Positions 13,801-26,425 of a stretch of 64,000 nucleotides of DNA are shown piece after piece (the stretch's first letter is position 1; each line of letters starts with the position of its first letter). Position numbers and translations under genes: made by a program. This stretch comes from Oreocharis arfaki (Eukaryota; Chordata; Aves; Passeriformes; Paramythiidae), in assembly GCA_013398015.1 (NCBI GenBank), contig VZRR01003262.1, forward strand, positions 936,884 through 1,000,883, read 5' to 3'. Below the pieces are notes generated by a model. It saw nothing but the letters and a program-made list of their open reading frames with translations. It was not told the DNA's origin and did no database searches.

Positions 13801-14342
13801 AATACTTTTTCTATCTCATACAGCATTCTCAAACCCAGAAATGCTATGCTATCATAAGAAAGTTCCTAATTAATGGTGATGTTACATTCAGGTTTGATTG
13901 CAAATTGCACTAGGGAGTACATTCTGATGATATTTCCGGATCCATTTCGATGACTCAAGACGTCTGGATAAGATTTGAAAAAAACAGGTGGTCTTCTAAA
14001 TGCTTCTTTTGTCCATCTCATTATTACTTAAAAATCACGTTATATGGAGTAGATTGAATTGTCCAAACGTCCAGATGCATTTAATTGCTGTTGTTATGGG
14101 TATTGTTATTATTAACATGATTAATAATAAAAATAATAATATGGGAAGCATCAACAGTAACAACGGCACCAACAAGGCGATTATACAAATCCACTGTCTC
14201 CTCCTGACTACCTTTTCTGCCAGAAAATTTGGCATGAAATAAAAAACCCTGAGATAACAAACTTAGATAAAACAGTTATAGAAACAAGGTAAATTACTTA
14301 TCACAGCAAAGTTAAGAAAAGCAATGTACCAGCTTGCTAAAC
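10833..14342. other. Non-coding A+T-rich stretch with an (AAG)n run
   Basis: No gene is recognised. A short (AAG)n microsatellite lies at 13461-13476 just after a T-rich run. The interval from about 12850 to 14340 is strongly A+T-rich, with many TAATTA-type words and an AATAATAAT-rich spot at 14105-14145. Frames of 60 to 90 codons are scattered on both strands without recognisable domains. Confidence 0.55.
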
Positions 14343-16718
14343 TATATGGTAAATTTTTAATGAATGTAATTTTTAAATAAAGATTTTTTTCCTCCTAGAC
14401 AATATTCTTTGGAACAGAACTTTAAACCAACTGACTAAAAATTTAGATTCACTTCTGGAAAAATACCTTTTGCTGAAAGCTAATCATTTTTTGCCTGAAC
14501 AGGCTGAATTTTTCAAAAAATTCTCTACAGGAACATAAAGAAGTTGAACACGCTAAAAAAACGTTATGTATTTTGTTTAAATTAACAGGCCATTGTATAC
14601 CTTCAGATTCTATGATTTTGTAGTGCGGGATATAAAAAAAAGTTGGGATTAATTTCTTTTGTCCTTTCTAAGGAAGGACTTAGTTTAGTCTTCACTACTG
14701 TTTGTTGAGCCCTTCATTTCACTGGGGTACATTTCTTTTCTTAAATGCTTTTAGGAATGGAAATATTCCAAATCATGGCATCATCATGAAATTAATGATC
14801 AGATTTCCATCCAGCTCTACTTTGGGACTTGCAATACAACTCCTAATACCAGGAATCACACTAAATAATCTATACAGAGAAAATCCAACAGATTACCTGT
14901 AGGCATTTTTTACAATCAAGAGGAAAGAACTGCTGATTTGTGATTAAAGGGGCTTTGATATATAATTAAAATTAGGCAACACCTTAAGTATAAAGCTTCA
15001 TAAATGCTTATTCGATGACTTGCCTGTGAATTGTTCAGCTGCCGTTTATAATCAATATCAGACATTTAAGAAAGTAACCAACACAGTGGGTGTTTTTATA
15101 CCAGATTTGCACTTTTTTATATCTTCCCAAGAGAAACATCAAGGAACTTTCATAAAGACTAACATTTAACAACATTCATTGCAAAGGATATGTTAATGAA
15201 TATTCTTTTCAGACAGAAGCTATCTCCAAATGGTGCAAATTTTAAGGACAACTACTGTCAGTGGAGAAAGTCCTGTTGGTCTCCAGTTAACAAATATTCA
15301 CTCCTGTAGTGATTTGGTATCCTTGACAATCTCCAGTTACATGAACAAGTCCTACAGAAATATTAATCATGTTCAGGTCGGTGTAAAATGTGTGTGTGCT
15401 TTTGAATTTCTTTAGTGATTAAAGCATAGGTCCAGACTTAGAATCTTTACTCAACAGCAATTGCAAAACAGTGCTTTAACTTGTTAAATTATCAGAATTA
15501 ACCAAGCCCACAGAGAGGAATCACATTACTTTTCTGAGTTTACTCATTCCAAGGAAAGTTCTGATGCTTGTAGCAATACAGATGTAGAAGAGCAAAAAAG
15601 TATTTGCTGAATCTTTGTAATGCCTGTCTTGTAAATGACAACAGTGCATCCACAGAGGGTATTGCCTGCATGCTGACAGCTCTTTGTGACTCAAAGCCAT
15701 TGAAGGCAGTGGTGCAGCTATTCAATTATTACAATTTCTGTAGAAAGAAGAGAAGCTTTGCAGTATATGAGAAATCCTCGTTCTTTCTCAAGCATTCCAT
15801 ATCTGAGATCATAAAATACCAGGAATGGAGGCTGTTCTTGTCTTGACAGTTCAGGTGCTTTACAATGCACCCTCTGAAGACATATAAGGTCTGTAAAAAC
15901 GATTGTACTAACCCTTGCCTGCTGGCTATGAACCAGTCAGACTGACAGATCACCTGCAGACATGTTTGCAAATGTTCACTTTTTTGCAATGGTGAGAAAT
16001 AAATCTTACATAAGTATAATGGGAAAGAGTTTAATTACTGTTCTCATACTTAGATTCACATACACAGCTAAAATTTTTTAAAAATAGAAAAAAAAAGGCA
16101 AACCAAAAGAGAAATAGGTCTGGTTTGTGTTCAAAGCCAAGAATTTGTTCAGAATGAAGACGATAGCTGAAGTGCAGAGCAGCATTAGAGTAGAGTAGGG
16201 TAGAGTGGAGTGGGAGTCAAGTAGAAGGAGAGTAGACTTTCCTTTTCTTCAGGATCAGCTGCTGCAGGTACAGTTCCATTGTGGGATGGTGAGAAGAATC
16301 TGTGTTCTGTGAATAAAAATCTCCAGCAGCTTTAATCGGCTCTTACAGGAGACAGCTCTTAGAGGTAGTCAGAGGCACTGCACAAGAGAGGGAAGGGCTG
16401 TTTCCACAATGAAAACACTGTGGTCCAAGGATGTAACAATGAATTTTCCTCCACTTAAAAAAACCCCCATGTACTAGAAATCTTCTGAGATAATGGAAGG
16501 ACTTTTCACACTGCCCTAAGAAGGAGAAATTCAGTCAGGAAGACCTCACATGACTTAGTCTTGGTGTTCTCATTACATATCATAAAAAGATTTTTTAAAG
16601 GCCATGGCTCTCACTTTGAATCACCATCTGCAGAGTAATTGCATCTCCCAGATTTGATTCCAGGTGGGTGGACTGGAGTTCATTCAATTTATCAATTCCT
16701 GGGGAACTTTACAGGGAA
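14343..16718 (+). repeat. First copy of a ~2.4-kb near-identical direct duplication
   Basis: This 2376-bp segment matches 17075-19639 almost base for base. Aligned from the left, positions differ by a constant 2732 and then 2736 after a 4-bp insertion in the second copy near 18534. About a dozen single-base differences can be seen by eye, for example CACGCT against CATGCT and CCTCG against CCTTG. The copy ends exactly where the N gap begins. It has no recognised gene; small frames at 14702-14902 and 15230-15415 recur unchanged in the second copy. It ends in a region with a degenerate AGTAG/AGTGG pentamer run (16186-16235). Confidence 0.95.
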
Positions 16719-17074
16719 NNNNNNNNNNNNNNNNNNNNNNNNNNNNNNNNNNNNNNNNNNNNNNNNNNNNNNNNNNNNNNNNNNNNNNNNNNNNNNNNNN
16801 NNNNNNNNNNNNNNNNNNNNNNNNNNNNNNNNNNNNNNNNNNNNNNNNNNNNNNNNNNNNNNNNNNNNNNNNNNNNNNNNNNNNNNNNNNNNNNNNNNNN
16901 NNNNNNNNNNNNNNNNNNNNNNNNNNNNNNNNNNNNNNNNNNNNNNNNNNNNNNNNNNNNNNNNNNNNNNNNNNNNNNNNNNNNNNNNNNNNNNNNNNNN
17001 NNNNNNNNNNNNNNNNNNNNNNNNNNNNNNNNNNNNNNNNNNNNNNNNNNNNNNNNNNNNNNNNNNNNNNNNNN
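16719..17074. other. Assembly gap (356 N)
   Basis: A run of 356 undetermined bases. It separates two nearly identical segments whose boundaries coincide with the gap edges, so the gap may have no real length. Reading frames that run through the Ns are meaningless. Confidence 0.99.
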
Positions 17075-19639
17075 TATATGGTAAATTTTTAATGAATGTA
17101 ATTTTTAAATAAAGATATTTTTCCTCCTAGACAATATTCTTTGGAACAGAACTTTAAACCAACTGACTAAAAATTTAGATTCACTTCTGGAAAAATACCT
17201 TTTGCTGAAAGCTAATCATTTTTTGCCTGAACAGGTTGAATTTTTCAAAAAATTCTCTACAGGAACATAAAGAAGTTGAACATGCTAAAAAAAAGTTATG
17301 TATTTTGTTTAAATTAACAGGCCATTGTATACCTTCAGATTCTATGATTTTGTAGTGCGGGATATAAAAAAAAGTTGGGATTAATTTCTTTTGTCCTTTC
17401 TAAGGAAGGACTTAGTTTAGTCTTCACTACTGTTTGTTGAGCCCTTCATTTCACTGGGGTACATTTCTTTTCTTAAATGCTTTTAGGAATGGAAATATTC
17501 CAAATCATGGCATCATCATGAAATTAATGATCAGATTTCCATCCAGCTCTACTTTGGGACTTGCAATACAACTCCTAATACCAGGAATCACACTAAATAA
17601 TCTATACAGAGAAAATCCAACAGATTACCTGTAGGCATTTTTTACAATCAAGAGGAAAGAACTGCTGATTTGTGATTAAAGGGGCTTTGATATATAATTA
17701 AAATTAGGCAACACCTTAAGTATAAAGCTTCATAAATGCTTATTTGATGACTTGCCTGTGAATTGTTCAGCTGCCGTTTATAATCAATATCAGACATTTA
17801 AGAAAGTAACCAACACAGTGGGTGTTTTTATACCAGATTTGCACTTTTTTATATCTTCCCAAGAGAAACATCAAGGAACTTTCATAAAGACTAACATTTA
17901 ACAACATTCATTGCAAAGGATATGTTAATGAATATTCTTTTCAGACAGAAGCTATCTCCAAATGGTGCAAATTTTAAGGACAACTACTGTCAGTGGAGAA
18001 AGTCCTGTTGGTCTCCAGTTAACAAATATTCACTCCTGTAGTGATTTGGTATCCTTGACAATCTCCAGTTACATGAACAAGTCCTACAGAAATATTAATC
18101 ATGTTCAGGTCGGTGTAAAATGTGTGTGTGCTTTTGAATTTCTTTAGTGATTAAAGCATAGGTCCAGACTTAGAATCTTTACTCAACAGCAATTGCAAAA
18201 CAGTGCTTTAACTTGTTAAATTATCAGAATTAACCAAGCCCACAGAGAGGAATCACATTACTTTTCTGAGTTTACTCATTCCAAGGAAAGTTCTGATGCT
18301 TGTAGCAATACAGATGTAGAAGAGCAAAAAAGTATTTGCTGAATCTTTGTAATGCCTGTCTTGTAAATGACAACAGTGCATCCACAGAGGGTATTGCCTG
18401 CATGCTGACAGCTCTTTGTGACTCAAAGCCATTGAAGGCAGTGGTGCAGCTATTCAATTATTACAATTTCTGTAGAAAGAAGAGAAGCTTTGCAGTATAT
18501 GAGAAATCCTTGTTCTTTCTCAAGCATTCCATATCTATCTGAGATCATAAAATATCAGGAATGGAGGCTGTTCTTGTCTTGACAGTTCAGGTGCTTTACA
18601 ATGCACCCTCTGAAGACATATAAGGTCTGTAAAAATGATTGTACTAACCCTTGCCTGCTGGCTATGAACCAGTCAGACTGACAGATCACCTGCAAACATG
18701 TTTGCAAATGTTCACTTTTTTGCAATGGTGAGAAATAAATCTTACATAAGTATAATGGGAAAGAGTTTAATTACTGTTCTCATACTTAGATTCACATACA
18801 CAGCTAAATTTTTTTAAAAATAGAAAAAAAAAGGCAAACCAAAAGAGAAATAGGTCTGGTTTGTGTTCAAAGCTAAGAATTTGTTCAGAATGAAGACGAT
18901 AGCTGAAGTGCAGAGCAGCATTAGAGTAGAGTAGGGTAGAGTGGAGTGGGAGTCAAGTAGAAGGAGAGTAGACTTTCCTTTTCTTCAGGATCAGCTGCTG
19001 CAGGTACAGTTCCATTGTGGGATGGTGAGANGAAATAGGTCTGGTTTGTGTTCAAAGCTAAGAATTTGTTCAGAATGAAGACGATAGCTGAAGTGCAGAG
19101 CAACATTAGAGTAGAGTAGGGTAGAGTGGAGTGGGAGTCAAGTAGAGGGAGAGTACACTTTCCTTTTCTTCAGGATCAGCTGCTGCAGGTACAGTTCCAT
19201 TGTGGGATGGTGAGAAGAATCTGTGTTCTGTGAATAAAAATCTCCAGCAGCTTTAATCGGCTCTTACAGGAGACAGCTCTTAGAGGTAGTCAGAGGCACT
19301 GCACAAGAGAGGGAAGGGCTGTTTCCACAATGAAAACACTGTGGTCCAAGGATGTAACAATGAATTTTCCTCCACTTAAAAAAACCCCCATGTACTAGAA
19401 ATCTTCTGAGATAATGGAAGGACTTTTCACACTGCCCTAAGAAGGAGAAATTCAGTCAGGAAGACCTCACATGACTTAGTCTTGGTGTTCTCATTACATA
19501 TCATAAAAAGATTTTTTAAAGGCCATGGCTCTCACTTTGAATCACCATCTGCAGAGTAATTGCATCTCCCAGATTTGATTCCAGGTGGGTGGACTGAAGT
19601 TCATTCAATTTATCAATTCCTGGGGAACTTTACAGGGAA
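17075..19639 (+). repeat. Second copy of the ~2.4-kb direct duplication
   Basis: It starts at the first base after the N gap with TATATGGTAAATTTTTAATG, the same as 14343, and stays alignable to ACTTTACAGGGAA at 19639, matching the last bases before the gap. It is 189 bases longer than the first copy: 4 bases from an ATCT duplication near 18534 and 185 from a nested repeat plus one N at 19031. Unique sequence continues after 19639 with GGAGTTCCTGC. Divergence from the first copy is of the order of half a percent by eye, similar to allelic variation. Confidence 0.95.
18847..19215 (+). repeat. Nested 184-bp direct repeat around a single N
   Basis: The unit GAAATAGGTCTGGTTTGTG... to GGGATGGTGAGA occurs at 18847-19030 and again at 19032-19215, separated only by an N at 19031. 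The two units differ at a few positions (GCAGCATT against GCAACATT; TAGAAGGAGAGTAGACT against TAGAGGGAGAGTACACT). The first large copy (16111 onward) contains this unit only once. Each unit includes the AGTAG/AGTGG pentamer run. An unmerged contig end is the simplest explanation. Confidence 0.9.
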
Positions 19640-20786
19640 GGAGTTCCTGCTCCATCTGAATGTGGATGGCAGAATCAGAGTAAGTGCAAAGTTTATCACT
19701 GTGTAATACTAGTACTTGTAATTAATTATAATGTTAGTACTTGTGATTAATGAGCAGAATAAATATGCACAAATGCCTCTGTAGACATATACATAATGCA
19801 TAAGTGAATTAAAGAACCTCATTTATCTTTAGTTTGCCTTTTTCCTCTCATCTGGAATACTGACTATCTGTGATAGCGATAAATGAAAATGCTCTGAATA
19901 CTACATGGTGTAAGAATCAGTAGTGATCTATCCTAATTCTCTTCTGCCAGCTAAAGACCTAATATGAAATTTAAAGTTCTCCCTTGACTCTTCGAAGTAA
20001 CTGCAATTACGTCCGTTTGGGCCAAGACTAAATTTAGCCCCTGAAATTCAATAAAGTCTATTGGCACAAGAAACTAACTCCCAGAATCCTATGAATCTAG
20101 AGGCATCAGTTTCTCAACTTATACTTAGATCAATGTGTTTGACTGCAATTCACTCCACAGGACAAATCCCATTCACCTCATTCATATTAAGATCTTCCTT
20201 TGTTTTGAGCAAAGTAAAAACTAATAGCTCAGATGGTGGACATTGTGTTGCTATGCTGATGCCTGGACTGCAACAGGATTAAATATCCTGAGGCACAGGA
20301 GCAAGGATATCAATCTGTGACAGGATAGTCAGAGTCAGGGGACAGAGCATTTTCATGTCAGATAGCCAATGAATTCCACAAAGTCATGTCCATCTTCTAG
20401 ATCTTTTCAGAGACCATAGGAATGATAGTCTTAATGCTTTTCAAACCAGGGGGGAAAGTAGCTCCCGTGTATCTCCACCCATTCTGTCTGCCACAGCTTA
20501 GGGAGCAGATTCAAAATGTCTACTGAAGCTGGACCCATCATGTGAGGCTGACTGTCTCCAATGCTCACCCGTAATTCCACTTTAGCTTTCTCTTTTCACT
20601 TTATAACAGGGCTTACCTTTTTAATTCTTGGCCTCTGATCAAACACTGTCTGATTACCAAAGAAGCATGGAATTTGGATGATTTGCAGATAGCATCTCAT
20701 GAGAGAGCAAAAAGCTGCATGTTGAAAAGAGAAGACAGTAAAGATATTTCAACAAGAAGTCAAACAGCAGTATTCCAACAGGGAAT
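19640..20786. other. Non-coding unique sequence, no gene recognised
   Basis: No gene or transposable element is recognised. A short duplication-like pair of AGTACTTGT-containing words with TAATTA lies near 19708-19750. The only frame of note (20061-20282, plus) has no recognisable domain. Confidence 0.5.
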
Positions 20787-20907
20787 ACTAAAAGATCCCC
20801 AGATCATCACACTGGAATGTGTCTTTGGCTTCATGAGAAGTGATAACTAAAAGATCCCCAGATCATCACACTGGAATGTGTCTTTGGCTTCATGAGAAGT
20901 GATAACT
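20787..20907 (+). repeat. Perfect 59-bp tandem duplication
   Basis: The unit beginning ACTAAAAGATCCCCAGATC and ending GAGAAGTGATA is present at 20787-20845 and again at 20846-20904. The next three bases repeat the unit start. I see no differences between the copies, which implies a recent event or an assembly slip. Confidence 0.95.
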
Positions 20908-23900
20908 TCAGCTTGGAGAATATGATCAGCTCTATTTCACTGAACATAGAAGACACCTGATCTCAGTTACCAGTCTTATCTAAAGGAACAAACGCATCTC
21001 TAGATCAATGCAGGAGTGTGACACATGAAGCATTTCACACATGATTTTGTGTTCTTCTCTTTTGTGTCTTTTATCTGCCTTTCCTGAAGACGTGTCATCA
21101 AGAGAAAGCGTGTTGGAACTGCACATGTGAAATGCCAGCTTTGCCTTTCAAAACTACTTCCAGGATCTCAGCTGCTTCCAAGGACTAGTACACTTATATG
21201 AGGAAGTGACCTTGTCTTCAGATGTCTCGTTTTTGGCCTGTAAAGAGAAAAACTAGAAAGAGAAAACTAGATTTCTACCTACTTTTATTGCCTTCTTGAC
21301 CTCTAATTTCAGGGGTTGATTTTTTTTTTTTTTAATAAGAGCAATAACTGTAAATAATTATCAAGCACAAGTATGTGGCTCTCACGGACTGCAGGACCAG
21401 AAGGTTTTCAGGTTCCCACCAGCTGCCCCTGGACACCTGATTTTTCTGGGAGGGTGTTCTGTTAATAGCAGTCCAAGGGGCACTACCAGTTCTCCTTTCT
21501 ATCTACCACTTTTTGACAAATATGTCAGATCTAGACTTTGTTAAGGCATTTAAAGCTGTGCAGGCTTTGTGTTGCACCTATTGAAACATTTCCACTGACT
21601 TCTTCAGTCACAGGAACTCCACCAGTACCCTCTGTTCTGAACTGCAATGGCCAGCTTCAGTGTGGCCTTGTATCCTTTTATTCCCAATCAAGTGTTTGCG
21701 TATCAGACTGATGTCTTCACTTCTAGCTTTGCCCCTTCCACTTGCACCTTAGCCTGGTCCGGCTGACCTGTGGAGTGGCCAGCTTTCCTGGAGGCCGGGT
21801 ACAGCAGTGCAAATCAGCTCCCAAGCCAGGAATGCAGCTCATCTCGAGTCAGTTCAGAGGACCAGAGCAGCACCACACCCTGCATTTCTTTAGGAAAGGA
21901 GCTGGTGTCTGGGAAGAAGGAAGCCCATGAGACTTTCCCATGTGAACTATCTTAGAGACCTCACGTGAACCTGCATCTCCCTGCAACCAGCGAGACTGAT
22001 TTACAAAATGTCAGCATTACACCAAGGTCACCACTAATGCTCCATAGTTCAGATTTCAGGCTGCTTTCAGATGCTTGAACCCTTCTCTGGCTGCATTTGA
22101 GGATGTTTCGATTGGGCACAAATCAAGGCAAGCCACCAAACGCATGACTCTGTGTAAACAACACTGTAGAGTTTTCTTGATCAACGGTCTTCCCTTGGTA
22201 GGTCTGAACTTCAACATTCACTGCCCTCCTCAGCTATGGAGCAAACCAGTGCATCTGCTGAGGGGCAATTCTTCTGGAAAGGACAGCTATAATTTAGAGC
22301 AGCTGGTTTCATAAGCAATTACTATGCTTGAAAGAAAACCATAGTAAAACACAATTTATGTATGCTGTAATAAAGATAAGAATTTCTCAAACACACATAA
22401 TTTTTAACACTATATGCTGGCTAATTACTCTTACAGTAACATAAGATTGCTTCTCAGGCTCCAGAGAGCAGTTTAATCAAATGTGCTAAAATACAAAGAA
22501 AATACTTGTTGTGAAAAAACCAAAAGTTATTATCAAGGCATTAGTGCCACTGTTTGTCATCAAGGCTGATTAAGAGGTGTTTTGTGGCATGCTTCTTCAC
22601 TGGCAAGAGTGTCTCTGTGTTTCAATTCAGAGACGTGAAAGTGCTATTCCTGAACATAATCAAGAATCGATTCTCCCTGACACCACCAAGCAATTACAGC
22701 ACCATTAAGTTCCATTAAGGTGGAGACACTGCCAAGTATAGACTCAGCAATTAAAATACTAAATGAAAGTGTGTGATCCCCATCTTTCCTATCTCTTGCG
22801 TGTTGAAAGAAGACTTGTCAAACCAAATCAGAACTGAGAATTTTGACTGAAACTTTTACGAATCAGAAGGTCACAAAGTTTACCTACATTGTAGCAAAGA
22901 TATAGGCCCTGAATTAAATGAAAAAGTCACAGTGATCTGCATTGTCCTTCACTTGAAAAGAATTCTGGAAATCACCTATTAATTTATTTTAACATGATCC
23001 ATAGTTGTTTTTAGGTTATACAGCTAGTAAAAGATGTACCATTTAACTTCACTTTCATTTTTACATGTTTAAACTGTTCAAAGAATGGTTTTCCCTGAGG
23101 GAGAAAAAGCCCCCAAGTAATCAGTGATCACTGTAATATAATTCAGTCTGGGAAATACAATAACCAGCAGGAAAACTGCCTGAAAGCAATTTAGGAAACA
23201 TCTAAAATCTTTGGGGGGCATTGTACGATCAGATTCTGAAGTTAATGGATAGATCCTGAAACCCTAACAAATTATATCTGAAACTTACTTCTGTCTGATG
23301 GTGTCTTTTGCTAGACAACTGTGCTTCTGCTGCATACAGAGCATTCAGAAACATAGCACCTCACGGCACAAATGGTGCCACGTGACCCCTTCCATCCTAG
23401 TACAGCTGGTGCCGTATGCCTACTTCCACTCATGCCATGCTGTTACAATGCATCAGCCAGCTGGTTCCCAGTGCACTGAAATACTCTCTCAGAAATTGTT
23501 CTGAACAGTCCCACAAAAACCCAGGTTTATTATCTTCTCACCACAAATGCAAGCAGTACTTGGTATATGATTGCCTTCTCCCAGTGCTCCATCTGATTTT
23601 CATATTGAAAATAAAGCCCTTCCATGATTTGATCTCCCATGAGCAAGGGGAGCAGTTTTCAATTCAAGCTGCCCATGTCAGTGCCCTCCATACCCTGGAA
23701 CAGGAAAATACCTTGCCCTTGACCACCCTTGAGGGTTATCTGGGTCTCAAACGAGAAGAGGGCTTCACCAGAGAGAGGCCTTGCACCACCCCATCATGGG
23801 CAGCACTAAGTGCTGCTTTTCACAAAGCTACTCACCGCAGTGGGGTCCTTGGCCTTTTCCCAGATGGGGCGAAGGTTGGCTCCCCATGGGTTCTCCATAC

Positions 23901-26346
23901 GTTAGATTGGCATTGCAGGCTGAAAAAAACCGTAAGTTTTCTTTTGTGCTCTCTGTGCTTTGCCTGCTTCAATTTTTTTAAACTTGATTCTTGTAATTGT
24001 TTTGTTCTGTTTCTGCTGCAGCAAATATATATTTCTGGACTGCAGCTCTGGGAGAGATTCAACCCAGCAGGTTAGTATTAGCTAATATCACTGGATACAT
24101 CTCAAAGGAGGAAAAGTAGAGTTACTGCTACCAGGGGTAGAGCCTGAATCTTCCTGTTCACTTTAATTTGACTTCGAGAGAAGCCAAACTACTTCCTTCA
24201 GCCTGCATCAGGAAACCATATATCCTTGGTTTATATGCACATTTCTACATGTTCCAGCATTATCAGAACCCAGGGGCAAGGGGAGAAGACATCTGTGTTT
24301 ACTTGAGAAAATGATCTAGGACCTCTCCTCTCTTGTGCATCTGGAAAGGCTTGCTATGTACCCAAGGGGTTCTGCTATTTTGAAACTTATCTAGATGCCT
24401 GCTGAAGAGTGCCCAAATGCCTGAACTCCCCCAGGCCACAATTTAGAAGGATTAAGACACAATTGCTTTCTCCCATGCTGCCACTCTCAGGGGATGGCAC
24501 AGGCAGCAGCAGGTTAATGGTGTCAGCAACAGGCACTGAGTGCACCTGGGATAAAGCAGAAGATCCATTGATGGTGTGGCAACAGAGGACAGTAAGGATT
24601 GTTTGATTTTAATAGGCAAATGCAGGCTGGCTAATGGCCCCTTCCTAATGAAAGTGCTCTGCTTTTGAGCCAAATCACTAATCTCAGTCCATTACTCTTA
24701 TCAGTCTGTAGATGTTGGAAGCAATAGAGTTCTTTTTACTTTGTATTAAGAATGACAACAGTACCATGGAAATGACCCAGTAAATTGTCTGTTCAGCCAA
24801 TAATTTTATTTCAAGCGCTGAAAAAGAAAAATGGCACCAGAAAATTCTCAGATACTGAAATATTTTCTGTGACACACTAAAAAACGTATATGACTTGCAT
24901 TAATGGAATTAAACTTAGGCAAGATGAACATTCAAATTATCCTCGAATCACAATTTTCTTCAAGAGCACTAGTCTCTGAATGCCAAGGATCTTTCAAGCT
25001 TAGATGTAGTACAGTCAAAAGAGCCTTTCCTACCCAAGCTGTGCTGCCTTTTTTCTTCACTGTACTTCAAGACTGAAAGATTTAAAATAGACTGAAACAA
25101 CTACAAACCCCACACTGAGGACAGTCTTTTGTAACTCTCTCATTCCTCCCTCATCTCTCCGAATCCTGACAGGCATGCTACCTTGACTCTTTGCTGTGCA
25201 ATTGCCATATTACATCATCCTGAATTTACCAAACATATTGCCCCGCTAAACAAATAGGTAGGATTTGCATATGTTGCTCTGGAAATAAAAAGGAGCTAAC
25301 CAAAAATTTATTATGATATTTGAATGGTTTTTGCAGGTGCATAATGAGAAAAAAACCAGAATAAAATGAAAAGCATACAAGGATGAAATGTTATGGTTTA
25401 AAACTCACAGAAATAAGCTTAAATGCATTGGGTATAAAAATATAAGCAACCCTTTGAACTATATCTGGTTTCAAACTAAGAATGCTAAATCTTAAATTCA
25501 AGCTTTGAATCAATGCAACATTCAAATATTCATGTTTAAATACTGAAAACATTTCTCAATCCATTCTTCACAGGAATATGATCTCAGAATGTGGATTTCA
25601 CCATGAATTTAATGGCTTTACTAAGCTGTCAACAGAATACCTTAATTGCAGAGAATCTTTATTTCTATACTCAGTAGTGAAGATCAATCTGCCCAGCAAG
25701 CAATTCATGCAAATTGACTTTAATGAGAACTCTTCTCTGCTTTAATAAAAACATAGAATCAGATTCTTTATATCCTATAGTGCTGACTGTTTGACTTTTT
25801 GTAGTTCTTCAGTAGTTTTAATCAAAATTAAAATTAAAACATCTATTTAGGACATCCACTCTCCTGTTTGAAAAGTTGATTTCTTGTTTCTGAGTGTGAT
25901 GCAAATAATTTTGGGAGAGTGAAATGAATAGAGTGTCTATATTCAATAACAGATTGTGTGCATCTGGCTGTCCACCAGTGATAATTGAAGTTCAGAAGAA
26001 ATTAAGTTCTCAGACTCCCATTCTAATCACATCCTCTCATTGAATCATGAGATGATTGCATATTTCACTTGAAGGAAGAGGAGTAAACATGGGAATTTGG
26101 GATCAGGGACTAGGAAAAAGTATCATAAAAACTGTAGGAGATATCAGTTACAGTTTTATCATATGATGAGGTTCTTTCCTCTTCATCTGTTGTGTACTAG
26201 AGACTTTTAAAAATTGAGTCACTCTTAAGCAGTTTTACAAATACTCTGAAATTTGATGTTTAGCTGATATCACAGGCCTCTGAAATATTATCCTTGGCAT
26301 GGATACAACTTTTCTGCTGATGTATGGATCAAAGCATGAGGAGATG
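20908..26346. other. Non-coding sequence with one candidate micro-exon
   Basis: No gene is recognised. The longest frame outside repeats in the whole window lies here (23416-24075, plus, 219 codons), but it shows no domain I know. Near its end a pyrimidine tract with TGCTGCAG (to 24021) and a CAG/GTTAGT donor (24070/24071) bracket 49 bases that could be an exon. The part from about 22310 to 22760 is A+T-rich with many homeodomain-type TAATTA/CAATTA words and few signs of repeats, so it is a candidate conserved non-coding element. The part from 24900 to 26300 is A+T-rich unique sequence. Confidence 0.5.
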
Positions 26347-26425
26347 ATCATAGAATCACTTAGGTTAGAAAAGACTGTTGAGATCATCAGGCTCAACCAC
26401 AACCCTTAACACTGCCACAGACACC
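26347..26425 (-). mobile_element. CR1 LINE, 3' tail fragment
   Basis: On the plus strand it reads TAGAATCACTTAGGTTAGAA, then AAGACTGTTGAGATCATCAG and GCTCAACC, followed by CCTTAACACTGCCA. This is the reverse complement of a familiar bird CR1 3' end (ggttggaaaagacc, gagatcatcgagtccaacc). The element therefore points to the left. Only the tail remains and no coding sequence is included. Confidence 0.8.

Noticed and set aside
16639..17112. Frames of 138-157 codons across the N gap
   Set aside because: They exist only because undetermined bases contain no stop codons.
14702..18147. Identical short frames at 14702/17434 and 15230/17962 as a gene family
   Set aside because: They are the same sequence seen twice in the duplicated segment, which is probably an assembly artefact.
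20787..20907. CRISPR-like array
   Set aside because: Two adjacent copies without spacers are a simple tandem duplication.
23416..24075. 219-codon frame as a single-exon gene
   Set aside because: No known domain, overlapping frames on both strands, no promoter or polyadenylation context; kept only as the setting of a candidate micro-exon.
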